From Rugalucina vietnamica (taxonomy: Eukaryota > Mollusca > Bivalvia > Lucinida > Lucinidae), in the NCBI GenBank assembly GCA_964017185.1, contig OZ024880.1, forward strand, positions 34,562,329 through 34,626,328: a stretch of DNA of 64,000 bases, read 5' to 3'. The notes below the pieces were generated by a model. It was not told the origin of the DNA. It made no database searches and was given only the letters and a program-made list of their open reading frames with translations. The translations under genes were made by a program, and so were the position numbers. Positions 40,101 to 45,841 of this stretch are shown here, piece after piece; within the stretch, counting starts at the first letter, position 1; each line of letters begins with the position of its first letter.

Positions 40101-43100
40101 CGATTTGCACAATTTGTTGTCCCATTCACTTTATTACAAACATTTGAATTGTACTATTGCATTAAAGTGTTATGTCTAGATTCGATAGCAATTGTACTTG
40201 TCACCGACGCAGTCCAGTTCCAATCGGTGGTCTTTGTCACTTCCTTTCGGCATTTGGGTGAAATGGCACACAATTTCCCTTCAATACCGATCAGTATTAC
40301 ATAACCAATTAAAGTGTTATGTCTAGATTACTGGCAGAAATATGTCGACGCAGTGCCTTTACATATTATACACGAGGGTCGTTAAAAAAGTAGTATAGAT
40401 ACATATGTAATTTCGGGCCCCGACATATTTCTGCCAGTAATCTAGACATAACACTTCGATAGCAATTGTACTTGTCACCGACGCAGTCCAGTTCCAATCG
40501 GTGGTCTTTGTCACTTCCTTTCGGCATTTGGGTGAAATGGCACACAATTTCCCTTCAATACCGATCAGTATTACATAACCAATTTTATTGGGCCGTAGCA
40601 TATAGACCCTCTAAGCGGTTAACAATTGCTCATGTGGTCAGGTATTTACCAGCTCTGTGCAAGAGAGATCTTGTGACTCATTAATTTCTTAAAGCCCTGA
40701 TGCTAGAAGGCAATCCAAATATACCCATTCAGTCGCAAACAACCTCAAGGCATGACCATAGCTGTAAATGTGATGCTAACCATCGAATCAAACAAAGCAA
40801 ACTACATTATTGACCTCTCTAGCACCCTCTCCCACTCATTCCTACTCATTCTCTCTGTACTGTATGGCCAATTGTATTTATGAACTTGTTAATTTGAAAT
40901 TAAGGAGATTATGAAGCAAAGTCGCCATCAAGTGTTCCTCTTTGTTCTCATACAGCACCCTTATTTGGACGCTGATACTGACAAGTCAGAATTCAATACC
41001 GGAATAACTTACTGGTACTGGAGAATTCTTCTCCGAAGTTGACCGAAACGTATTTTGCGTCGATTACGATAGTACAATATTGGATGCAGAGAGTTATAAC
41101 TCGGTTATATTATTTCAGAGGTTTCACGTTTAGAAACATACTTCTAAGCAATGTTTAAATTATTCGACCCCGAAACATACTTCTAAGTAATATTTAAATT
41201 ATTCGACCCAGTTTAGGAATATGTCTTTTATTTAGACTTCTCGTGTAAAGTTTCAAAATTGCAGTACAATGGTCTGGCTTTTGTTGCTGGTTTAAAAAGG
41301 GCTACCGATGAGGGTTTATTACCCGAAATTGCGCAATATGCGCAATGTTTTACTGCTTCCAAAAGACCAAACCGTTATATTTTATTCATGTTCGTCATAA
41401 ATAGAGATCACCAAGGTTTCTGGCTTTCTGCTACAGCAAGGAATGTAGGTTTAACTATTTATTCTCGGGCTGAAACACGTTCTGGTCATATTCGAGATCA
41501 TTTTGTCTTTAGAAAAGAAACGAAAAGTACCCCCAGGACACATAAACATGTACGAAATGTCCATTTCGGAAGTCCATTCAGGTAATTTAGATCCATGCCT
41601 GTTAATATGTGCTTCACCAAGACCTTAAATTGTGATTTATTCGTTTAACATTGACCGTGATGATGACTCATAAAAACGAAATAAGTAACTTAATACTTAA
41701 CGCAACTGGACTTAGGATCGCGTTTTCAACGGTTGAACGCTTGTTCTGTTTCGGTCTGTTTCACTTTCCTTCATATGCATTTGCATTACTTATTGAACGA
41801 CCCTCGTACATTATCTGTATTAGTATAGCTAATGTAGCACTGCGCACACACGCCTGCTTTACTCTTAAACATTTATTTATAGCGTTGTTAATGAAGATAT
41901 AAGAATATTCTCCGACATGTCAGTGGAAAAATGCACGTGAGTTCGCACTACTTATTGAATGTCCCTCGTATAAAAATGAAAAAGTAGGTTTCTTCTTAAA
42001 CAATAACACGTGCAACTTTTTTTTATATTTGTCCATCTGATTCAATGTCGGTTTTTACTCTGCCAGTATATGTAAGCGAACAGAACGAATTATTCCATTG
42101 AATTTCCCAATTAAATTACCCCACCCACTTTTAATTAGCAGACAATGAAGAAAATATAAACAACAACTGTAATAAATTGGTTCTCTGGCATTACATAAGC
42201 CACAAAATGATACATTCGATGCAACATACCACACAAAAGTAAAGTTTTCATTCAAACACAGCTTTATTATTGTCTGCGGTGTAGAAAAATCATAAAAATG
42301 GGCGTGGTCTTAAGAAAAAGCCCACAAAATTGGGTCAAGGGGTCGAAAAAATTGAACCCCATAATTTGTCAACAATATAACCCATAAACAATCGTTTAAA
42401 GCAAAAATATCAATTTTAGCACAAAAATCGCACGGGAGCAATATTTCTTACATCTCGACCCTCACTATATCGCACTTATGACATGCTGATGATTGTTGAA
42501 TGGACTCAAAACGAAACATCAACCATGTTTTCGAGTATCTGTTTGAAACACACGTACATGTATAAACATGCCGAAATGAATTATGTTCGCCCACGATACA
42601 GCACGTGAAACTGTTGTTTTTAAAATATACATATATCTATACATGTACACTACACTATTTGAGTTAGTGCCTTACGTCAACGGAAAACATTTTAAGTCAC
42701 TCAGGGCTGCCAACTTATCCCAGCCACATTATTCTTGTACGAGCCTTCAGTATATAAATATGTTTATCTCTCCAAGAACGAAATATTGACGTGAGGATTG
42801 CTCGCAGATCAGCTCTTCTACCAAAAATACGATTAAGCGCCCGATTTAATAGGTTAAAATCAACAAGAGAAAAACAAACATGTTGTCTGCCTTCTCACTA
42901 GGCACATTCATCCACAAATTTATGATTTTAGTAATAAATGCAGCAGTGCATTCCGCGATTCTAGCACTTGCCAATAACTATAATATTTCCTTTTTCTTTT
43001 TTATTTTCCAAGATATTTTGACACAGCGACGATAAAAGGTAAAAAAAGAAAAGAAAAAAGAAATTTTGTACAATCCGGACTCGAACCCAGTACCTTTCGG

Positions 43101-45010
43101 TTATATTTCTTACATGCTCAGTACTGAGCTACAGCGATAGACGTACTGAACTATTTCTTTTTTGGCCTGTCTTATTTAATTCGTCTCCGTAGGGCTATTG
43201 GTAGTTTTGACTAAGTATTTCTTCATATCGCCCCTCGTCTTCGTCTCAAATATGCCCTCACGAGTCGTCGCCCATCACACAGAAAGTCGTGACCGCAAGC
43301 GCCAGCAAACTTTACGTTCAAAAGTGAAAAATGTCTAATACAGCATGGATTTCCTACACTTCCCAAACTACCAATCGGCGGTAATATTTGAGCCGCCACA
43401 TGGGAAAACAGACAATCTGCCTAGGCGAAAACAAAGTCGCAGATCCGCTTCGCAGTAACTGCGAAGCTGATCAGCGCCTTTGTTTTCGCTACTCGGATAG
43501 TATAGTTCCTCTTCTACTTAAATCCGAAATTTCAAAATTCTAGCTCTTTTCTGTGACTGTACAGGCCGGTTTATGTCAAACCTGGTCGGAATCCACATTG
43601 TTGGTTTTCCCACGAGGCGGCTCATTTGGTACCAATTCATATTATTGCCAACCTTCATACATGTATGCACCTGCACGTCTTTTGCTTATTTACAGCATGC
43701 CCAGCATCATGCCCGTCCGGACAACTGTGTGTGAGAACCGGTCTTGGAGAAGCGACATGTGAATGCCCTCCGGGGTTCCACAAATTACCCGACAACTCTT
43801 GTGAAGAGACACCATGTAAGTAAGCTTGCCGCATATGAAAACGGGCATTACGAAAACATGCCCATGCAATATACAGAGATTTTTTTTTCAGCCGTAAAAA
43901 TTAAAAATTTCATCAGAAAAATGTTGATATTTTTCTTATTTTTGCTCAAAACATAGATTGTGGGTACACGAGGCGAGGCGGTTCTAACGGGTACCCACAA
44001 TCTATGTTTTGGAGCAAAAATAAGAAAAATAGGTATACCCCTGCATACCCCAGTTTTACTATATGAAAGTGGGGTATGAGGGGGTATACTTTTCATGGAC
44101 ATGTTTTCATGATGTAACATCAGGAGAACAAGTCCATGGAATGTATATCCCCTTTAACCGCAATTTTGTATAGTAAAACCTGGGTGTAGGGCCTACAAAG
44201 GTATGACTGTATTTCTTCATTTTGCTCTAAATAATAGGTTGTGGGTACTCGTTAGAAAAGCCTCACCGAAGCGTTTCTAGCGTGTACCCACAGTCTATAT
44301 GTAGCTAAACTTTTAACATATCAAAATTTTCAACTGAATATTCTCATTTTTTGTATCACTGAAATATCTATGTAATTAGATTGTTTTAATGAATGCAAGC
44401 TCAAACGCAGAAAGAACTAAACAACACAAATAATCACGGCAATTAAACAACACATGCAGATCTTTCACAGTAGCTTCAACAAAATTAAAACGAAGGTTGT
44501 TTAATGTCATTTTATAATAATGTGTAAGCGATCATTATCAAAACTAAGAATTCATATTTATATTTGGGGTAAATTAATGACATTCTTCTATGACCTTATT
44601 GTACAGAAAATCTCTACTGTTTTGGTCAGAATGTTTATTATTGCCAACGACTACTTTTAAAGTTTTGACGCACTAAATTCTTAATTTTATCAGGAAAACA
44701 TTTTATTTACACTCACTCAAATGAAAATGAAATATCTAAGAAAACCAAGTATCAATCACTCGATGACACACTGGCCTTTGTTAATGTCTTATATTTCTTT
44801 CTATTTTCCACAATTTTAGATTGTGACCCAGAATGCACTGACGGGAAGTGGTGTGTGGTGAGGAATGGTAATGCTACTTGTGAGTGCCCCTCGGGGCACA
44901 TCCCGCACGGCAGCGGTTGCATGTACCTCCCGACACCCAAGGTCCTCCCGAAGCACAACTTCGACTACTATGGCAGCGGCAGCGGGAGTGGAAGCGGGGG
45001 TTGGGTGTAA
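16609..45010 (+). CDS. Gene 1: secreted cysteine-rich EGF-like repeat protein with Ser-Gly tail
   Basis: Seven exons: 16609-16705, 17978-18091, 20069-20185, 24095-24205, 24957-25079, 43696-43815 and 44820-45010. They sum to 873 bases (290 residues plus stop). Every intron is phase 1 with GT..AG ends, the usual layout of shuffled extracellular modules. The protein has a signal peptide (residues 1 to about 33) and six modules of about 38 residues, one per exon. The last two are compact EGF-like (C-x3-C-x5-C-x8/9-C-x-C-xn-C). A Ser-Gly run closes the C-terminus. An N-glycosylation sequon (NAT) is in the last module. It is probably secreted or matrix-associated; no enzyme motif. ATG context is strong (A at -3, G at +4). 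I recognise no named orthologue. Extra exons in the 18.6-kb intron 5 cannot be excluded. Confidence 0.8.
16713..17260 (+). mobile_element. Family B hairpin element (B3) carrying a nested insertion
   Basis: The left end ttacgaaaatactcccatac is 7 bp past exon 1. The hairpin is intact at about 17050-17130. The copy is interrupted by a separate inverted-repeat element (16804-17033), which explains its 548-bp length. An A-rich tract at 17142-17177 has grown beside the hairpin. Confidence 0.8.
16804..17033. mobile_element. Small TIR element nested in B3
   Basis: The ends TAGTTCCTGCATG and CATGCAGGAACTA are exact inverted repeats (13 bp). Subterminal AAAATGGC on the left and GGCCATTTT on the right extend the symmetry. 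About 230 bp, no coding capacity. Insertion into B3 makes it the younger element. Confidence 0.7.
17552..17823 (+). mobile_element. Family B hairpin element (B4)
   Basis: Both ends are present; hairpin with a shortened apex (CGCCTAGGCG) at about 17648-17722. Lies in intron 1 of gene 1. Confidence 0.85.
17978..18091 (+). CDS. Gene 1 exon 2: cysteine-rich module 1
   Basis: Acceptor atttcag|GG. It encodes GVNECGPDRWDPRCDEWSVC and ends QNFCVEIN. Four Cys, fewer than the other modules. Phase 1 on both sides; donor G|gtgagt. Confidence 0.75.
18120..18330. mobile_element. Family A remnants, split
   Basis: Two short matches, 18133-18170 (gcgaaaacaaacacgcagat then cagcagtgtagtaa) and 18290-18322 (agcagcttatctgtgtcttt), are the two halves of the family A dyad with other sequence between. 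The first begins about 40 bp after exon 2. Confidence 0.45.
18379..18614 (-). mobile_element. Family A element, full length
   Basis: TGAGCC at the left and a degenerate GGCTCtCA at the right. The dyad at 18514-18574 (gcgaaaacaaaggcgttgat, gcttcgcagttactgcgaag) is nearly perfect. Confidence 0.8.
18617..18880 (+). mobile_element. LINE C-terminal scrap
   Basis: A plus frame reads SILCNIREIEDELHFAMRC, the zinc-knuckle-like ending typical of invertebrate LINE ORF2, and the downstream frame reads FSIAQGSRY. Very short and broken; 3' end only. Confidence 0.5.
18881..20068. other. Intron 2 sequence without assigned content
   Basis: No exon-like stretch found. The repeated ttggcattggcatt near 19840 could be the tail of an old LINE. 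Confidence 0.3.
20069..20185 (+). CDS. Gene 1 exon 3: cysteine-rich module 2
   Basis: Acceptor attcacag|AT. It encodes DCSDHNGLPCHWGEVCCGHG followed by PQKCMCPWPR and ends GECV. Seven Cys, including a vicinal pair. Donor G|gtaggt; phase 1 both sides. Confidence 0.8.
20289..20680. mobile_element. Small TIR element in intron 3 of gene 1
   Basis: The left end AAGGCCAAAAAA...GGAATGTTTTCGGTAAC and the right end GTTACCGGAAGCATTCC...TTTGGCCT are inverted repeats of about 35 bp with few mismatches. Inside, accc.gaccga versus tcccgacctatcgaccc continues the symmetry. It contains an A-tract at 20564-20615. About 390 bp, non-coding. Confidence 0.75.
20948..21042 (+). mobile_element. Family A half-copy
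   Basis: TGAGCCTGTGCGTGAGAAAA start, then gggttccgaccaggtccgac, ending at tagaggctgg; no dyad. Same truncated form as at 7528-7621. Confidence 0.65.
21043..21620. other. Unassigned intron 3 sequence
   Basis: G-tract at 21232-21244. The open frame at 21346-21609 has no recognisable domain. Confidence 0.3.
21625..21958 (+). repeat. SINE-like dispersed repeat (family E), copy 1
   Basis: About 330 bp with ggcaccagcccattgggacc, tggttgtcatgacatcc, agtcccataaaatgga and the end gacgttaagcattaattcag. Related copies: 29690-29990 (minus) and 39705-40010 (plus); end-only scraps at 29520-29610 and 40730-40795. A G-tract lies at 21812-21825. Confidence 0.65.
21959..22828. other. Unassigned intron 3 sequence with a possible tRNA-like scrap
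   Basis: atcgagaggtcctgggttcgaac near 21991 has a B-box-like GGGTTCGAAC, but no A box or stem was confirmed. Otherwise featureless. Confidence 0.3.
22830..22960 (-). mobile_element. Family A partial copy
   Basis: Dyad (gcgaaaacaaag..., cgcagtt/actgcacagctgat) with the GCGGCTCA end; the opposite end is missing. Confidence 0.65.
23171..23403 (-). mobile_element. Family A element, full length
   Basis: TGAGCATGTGCGTGAGAAAA start, dyad at 23309-23368 (gcttcgcggttaccgcgctg core), end ttggctca. Confidence 0.8.
23618..23684 (-). repeat. tRNA-like SINE head, minus strand
   Basis: On the minus strand GGTCTATTGATAGAGTGTC looks like an A box and GTTGGTTCGATTC a B box, spaced as in a tRNA. The acceptor stem does not pair, so it is tRNA-derived, not a tRNA gene. 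Confidence 0.5.
23687..23787 (+). mobile_element. Family A half-copy, diverged
   Basis: Reads gagttgcgccatgagaaaag, then aaccaacaatatgatttcc and ggctagaggctgg; no dyad. Same truncated form as two others. Confidence 0.55.
23796..24069 (-). mobile_element. Family B hairpin element (B5)
   Basis: Full-length copy with hairpin at 23885-23998. Its right end lies 25 bp before gene 1 exon 4, so the exon's polypyrimidine tract and branch region sit at or inside the element boundary. Confidence 0.85.
24095..24205 (+). CDS. Gene 1 exon 4: cysteine-rich module 3
   Basis: Acceptor tcgtttcag|AG. It encodes ECDCDDEICTLPHGECACG and ends NGECVDCDPTY. Seven Cys. Donor A|gtaagt; phase 1. Confidence 0.8.
24245..24560 (-). 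mobile_element. Family C retroelement 3'-end copy
   Basis: Begins with the gatcaggaaaaggctcaatc block and runs through gtaagccgaatgagcagtag, ccactcagttacct and ggcgccaacagcaca. Truncated after about 300 bp; fossil. It begins about 40 bp after gene 1 exon 4. Confidence 0.75.
24747..24905 (+). mobile_element. Family A partial, diverged copy
   Basis: The left dyad half (gcatatccgaaaacaaagac then gcagatcagctgcgcag), a decayed right half, then cggccggtttgtgtaagacc. It ends about 50 bp before exon 5 of gene 1. Confidence 0.6.
24957..25079 (+). CDS. Gene 1 exon 5: cysteine-rich module 4
   Basis: Acceptor tttgcag|AC. It encodes NCPDCPPDKICQRN, then GMECVCRPEF, and ends NGECTWCQ. Seven Cys in an EGF-like spacing with an extra terminal Cys, like exon 4. 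Donor G|gtaaag; phase 1. Confidence 0.8.
25094..25238. repeat. Compound trinucleotide microsatellite (ATT, CTT, GTT)
   Basis: Starts 14 bp after the exon 5 donor: (ATT)n to 25143, (CTT)n to about 25178, (ATT)n to 25200, then GTT/CGT units. The long open frames here in both directions are repeat artefacts. Confidence 0.9.
25239..25630. other. Unassigned intron 5 sequence
   Basis: No exon-like or repeat signal that I can support. Confidence 0.3.
25636..25909 (+). mobile_element. Family B element (B6), diverged hairpin
   Basis: Ends caaaacatgtcagactctat and agacatgttgtccagatg. The hairpin has lost several pairs (gtgggtacgtgtattcggca). Confidence 0.7.
25965..26795 (+). repeat. Dispersed ~0.83-kb repeat with tRNA-like segment, copy 1
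   Basis: Diverged inverted match to 42499-43342: acttttgaacgtaaactttg, ctggcgcttgcggt, gatgggcgacgactcgtgag, then gatgtttcgttttgag at the far end. Both copies hold the tRNA-like segment. No coding signal. Confidence 0.7.
26155..26229 (+). repeat. tRNA-derived segment
   Basis: A-box-like TAGCGCAGTAGTTAGCA and B box GGTTCGAGTCC at tRNA spacing. The 5' and 3' ends do not pair as an acceptor stem, so not called a tRNA gene. The partner copy at 43075-43150 (minus) is better preserved around TAGCTCAGT. Confidence 0.6.
26800..27660. other. Unassigned AT-rich intron 5 sequence
   Basis: Very AT-rich, no coding or repeat signal assigned. Confidence 0.3.
27850..28670. other. Interior of the candidate transposon, no assigned gene
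   Basis: The minus-strand open frame 27865-28122 is the only frame of note (begins MKSQNKSMTDDNNRNMEKEN), with no domain recognised. A tRNA-like scrap (gtacctcagtggttagagtt) lies near 28341. Confidence 0.3.
28675..28747. repeat. 73-bp near-perfect palindrome
   Basis: Arms of 36 bp around a single central C (centre GTATCATCATGATAC), one mismatch (CATGCC versus the complement of GGCGTG). Arms contain GCCCCCTTAATGGATG. Confidence 0.85.
28845..29510. repeat. Cluster of TCGCGAC/GTCGCGA motifs, fold-back type
   Basis: The motif family (agtcgcgag, tgtcgcgttg, gatcgcgacac, cagtcgcgcaa, agtcgcgagga) recurs in both orientations, densest at 29180-29500. Ends carry agtcgcgagttc (28899-28911) and cagtcgcgaggaattc. 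A family B copy (28911-29172) is inserted inside it. Probably the body of a fold-back DNA element. Confidence 0.55.
28911..29172 (+). mobile_element. Family B element (B7), nested
   Basis: Complete ends (tgaaaacttgcccatgcaat, gacatgttttcatcatg). The right hairpin arm is decayed. It sits inside the TCGCGAC cluster and is therefore younger than it. Confidence 0.75.
29520..29610 (-). repeat. Family E end scrap
   Basis: cgtcccagtcaacagctatg, then tttatgggacttcttcc matches the complement of the family E 3' end. Confidence 0.55.
29690..29990 (-). repeat. SINE-like dispersed repeat (family E), copy 2
   Basis: Complement of the copy at 21625-21958 (ttttatgggacttttatcca, cctgggcaggttcagactta, caagcagcccatatatttc). 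A different scrap lies just before it. Confidence 0.65.
30335..31250. repeat. Degenerate tandem repeat of ~300 bp units
   Basis: The phrase gtgaatgga.agtgggta/gtgaacagataacgggta...cttgtgtgc, then ctcctacagtttaata, gattttcttgaaactttac and atgttgtgaccatgctttga recurs at about 30550, 30755 and 31115. It is preceded by a gtccgtccgtctgccc stretch. A poly-T tract lies at 30887-30914. A truncated family B copy (30988-31105) has landed in it. Confidence 0.65.
30988..31105 (-). mobile_element. Family B truncated copy (B8)
   Basis: Left end and body to ggggtatacctattt, then half of the hairpin (gcgaggcggttctaacgtgt); the rest is absent. Confidence 0.7.
31251..31691. other. Unassigned intron 5 sequence
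   Basis: No coding or repeat signal assigned. Confidence 0.3.
32325..32785 (-). mobile_element. Family C retroelement 3'-end copy, nested
   Basis: From gtacaagtaggcaaagacca to actagtcaatgaatcatcaa, same orientation as 7626-9230; truncated. It lies inside the ATCGTG fold-back element. Fossil. Confidence 0.75.
32790..33780. other. Unassigned DNA between the fold-back arms
   Basis: A-tract at 33391-33414. Short frames beside it are artefacts. A few SINE-like tRNA-free sequences; nothing nameable. Confidence 0.3.
34508..34582. repeat. Hairpin with ~28-bp stem
   Basis: TTAGTTCATATCGCTG...GGACAC pairs with GTGTCC...CAGCGAGATGAACTAA across a loop containing ctaccggtgg. A few mismatches. Function unknown. 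Confidence 0.65.
34583..35360. other. Unassigned DNA
   Basis: A (TTTA)n tract at about 35166-35209. No gene signal. Confidence 0.3.
35540..36215 (+). other. Unassigned DNA with a tRNA-derived segment
   Basis: At 35869-35940, ctccgtggcgcagtggttat and ggtttgatcccgggc match A- and B-box layouts of a tRNA-derived SINE. Ends do not pair as a tRNA. The rest is featureless. Confidence 0.45.
36219..37008 (+). mobile_element. Family B element (B9) split by an insertion
   Basis: The left part with hairpin (36270-36362, gtgtatacacgccagaaccg) and the right part (36931-37005, ataggtataccctgcatacc) are separated by about 570 bp of a different repeat, so B9 predates that insertion. Confidence 0.7.
36363..36930. 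mobile_element. Repeat inserted in B9, ending in a hairpin
   Basis: A stretch with gaaaactcaactgacattgc, aaggtcatcccagcgacatg, cctcggacgacgacggacgg. The end forms an imperfect hairpin (agctcatttttttcagccga pairing with agggctcaggtgagct). I have seen such sequence as a common mollusc repeat, but the class is not assigned here. Confidence 0.5.
37009..37680. other. Unassigned intron 5 sequence
   Basis: No coding or repeat signal that I can support. The open frame 37380-37628 has no domain. Confidence 0.3.
37690..37760 (-). repeat. tRNA-like SINE head, minus strand
   Basis: On the minus strand GTTGGCTCAGCGGATTG and ACGAGTCCCGGTC resemble A and B boxes. No acceptor pairing. Confidence 0.4.
37845..38110 (-). 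mobile_element. Family C 3'-end fragment, diverged
   Basis: gtacaggtaggcaatgatca, then caagcagctatttcccagaa and ggcggccacccagttaccct match the family C end with more changes than other copies. Fossil. Confidence 0.65.
38129..38208. repeat. GT/GGTG-rich low-complexity tract
   Basis: Alternating cgtgcgtgcgtgtg, ggtggtgggcgtgggtgggt and gtgtgtgtgcgcgcg. Confidence 0.7.
39705..40010 (+). repeat. SINE-like dispersed repeat (family E), copy 3
   Basis: Matches 21625-21958 (gggcatcagcctatttgggc, gcctccagacaaagcttcta, tggttgtcatgacatcca, ggacgttaagcatcaactca). Confidence 0.7.
40161..40584. repeat. Complex local rearrangement: direct, inverted and copied blocks
   Basis: A 130-bp block (40181-40310) is repeated at 40455-40584 without visible change. 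Between them a 36-bp exact inverted repeat (40312-40347 and 40421-40456) surrounds a 73-bp block (40343-40415) that is a copy of 39169-39241. All three levels look nearly identical, so the event is recent or an assembly artefact. Confidence 0.85.
41128..41212. repeat. Two tandem ~41-bp units
   Basis: gaaacatacttctaag.aat then .tttaaattattcgaccc occurs twice in a row. Confidence 0.75.
42499..43342 (-). repeat. Dispersed ~0.83-kb repeat with tRNA-like segment, copy 2
   Basis: Inverted, diverged copy of 25965-26795. The tRNA-like segment at 43075-43150 (minus) reads GTAGCTCAGTACTGAGCATG and GGTTCGAGTCCGG. The A/T-rich tract in the middle differs in length. Confidence 0.7.
43389..43624 (+). mobile_element. 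Family A element upstream of gene 1 exon 6
   Basis: Full length, TGAGCCGCCACATGGGAAAA to GAGGCGGCTCA. The dyad core is gcttcgcagtaactgcgaag. It ends 71 bp before exon 6, same orientation as the copy upstream of gene 2 exon 5. Confidence 0.85.
43696..43815 (+). CDS. Gene 1 exon 6: EGF-like module
   Basis: Acceptor tttacag|CA. It encodes ACPASCPSGQLCVRTG, then ATCECPPGFH and NSCEETP. Six Cys in the EGF-like pattern C-x3-C-x5-C-x9-C-x-C-x11-C. Donor T|gtaagt; phase 1. Confidence 0.85.
43848..44113 (+). mobile_element. Family B element (B10), near-intact, downstream of gene 1 exon 6
   Basis: Begins 32 bp after the exon. Both ends are present; one hairpin arm has a short deletion (tacacgaggcgaggcgg). 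Its left part holds attttttttttcag, a good-looking 3' splice site in the gene's sense direction. Confidence 0.85.
44118..44393 (-). mobile_element. Family B element (B11), diverged, tail-to-tail with B10
   Basis: Only about 4 bp separate it from B10, in the opposite orientation. Hairpin decayed (gttagaaaagcctcaccgaa). Older than B10 by divergence. Confidence 0.7.
44820..45010 (+). CDS. Gene 1 exon 7: EGF-like module, Ser-Gly tail and stop
   Basis: Acceptor caattttag|AT. It encodes YCDPECTDGKWCVVRNGNAT, then CECPSGHIPHGSGCMYLP. Six Cys; sequon NAT. The end is FDYYGSGSGSGSGGWV then TAA. Repeated Ser-Gly after acidic/aromatic residues is the classic setting for glycosaminoglycan attachment. No transmembrane segment or GPI signal follows. 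Confidence 0.85.
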
Positions 45011-45018
45011 ACACTCCG

Positions 45019-45533
45019 AGGCTCCGAGGTTATAAAACTTTTGTCATGCTCAACTCAGCTAAGACTGAAATTCATCAAGTCGCTGGTTTTTGTGATTTAG
45101 ACCCATTTTTTTTATTTATTTGTGCTAGTTAAATGTTTTTGGTCAGTTTCCGCTGAGCATGAACTTTCAGTGTAAATGAACCAAAATCAATTCAAAATTT
45201 AGCCAGCATTTTTTCTTTCTTATAAATGTTACAATTCCATCAATTGTAGGCATTATAACATTTATGGGCAGGATAGATATAAGTCTCAGCTGAGTTGAGC
45301 ACGAAAAAAGATTTATAGTCACATGGACTAGGCTCTGGCGTTAAAAAGCTATTTCATTCTCAACTTACTTAGTTGAAACAGATATTTATCATTCTCATAA
45401 ATATTAAAACATCGTGAAAACAATTATATGTACAATTATGTGATATGTACTGAAATGACAACATTTTATATAATTATGTAAATGATAAATTCTGCCTGTT
45501 GAGTGGAGCATGAAAAAGTCTTAAAACCTCAGG
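45019..45533. repeat. Inverted-repeat element directly after the gene 1 stop codon
   Basis: ggctccgaggttataaaact, then gtcatgctcaactcag (45019-45060) is inverted-matched by ctgttgagtggagcatgaaa...aaacctcagga (45494-45533). A third, inverted match lies at 45280-45318. It begins 8 bp past the stop, so it would form part of the 3' UTR. Poly-A signal candidates are ATTAAA at 45413 and AATAAA at 45757; neither is confirmed. Confidence 0.55.
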
Positions 45534-45841
45534 ACCATGCCTTACTATATATATGTTTCCACTAACACGACCGAAGTCTTATTTTGTCTTATCATTTTAG
45601 GACTGATTGTTGACTTTAAAAAAAGTATATTCCGTGGGCGTGACTAAAACTGTCCGATTACAAGAAATTAAAGCATATTCTCGAATTGTCTTGGAAGATA
45701 GTACAGTCTGTTTAGTGGAAACATATTTGTATTAGCCACGGCCGACAAGGGACACGAATAAAAAACTGAAAAAAGAAAATGAAAGAAAAAAATCTCGTTT
45801 CGAATTTTATCTCTTGAATTTCAGGGCCCAGCAATTACATT

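Larger units (their letters stand above)
39199..41806. mobile_element. Second, nested mariner-like inverted repeat pair
   Basis: CGAGGGTCGTTaaaaaAGTA at 39199 and the complement of CGAGGGTCGTTCAATAAGTA at 41777-41806 are inverted. Each lies about 150 bp inside the outer pair. A further left end sits at 40373. Probably a related element inserted in the first. Confidence 0.55.
39049..41974. mobile_element. Mariner-type element with 29-bp TIRs
   Basis: CGAGGGCCATTCAATAAGTA (left) and the complement of CGAGGGACATTCAATAAGTA (right) match at all but a few positions; flanks are TA on both sides (tatata|CGAGG, CCTCG|tataaa). No transposase frame is recognisable; the interior is rearranged. Confidence 0.75.
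38528..42475. repeat. Inverted ~370-bp arms flanking the mariner region
   Basis: 38528-38905 and 42105-42475 match in inverted orientation: agtgagggtcgagatgta, ccgtgcgattttcgtgct, cgacccaattctatgggct and gtgggtggggtaatttaat on the left; complements on the right. A part of each arm in between is not conserved. It could be TIRs of a larger element or two inverted repeat copies. Confidence 0.6.

Noticed and set aside
41259-41585. 108-residue open frame inside the mariner block
   Set aside because: No transposase motifs or other domain, no splice support; probably chance.
44752-44958. Minus-strand frame overlapping gene 1 exon 7
   Set aside because: Shadow of the coding exon; no start context or domain.
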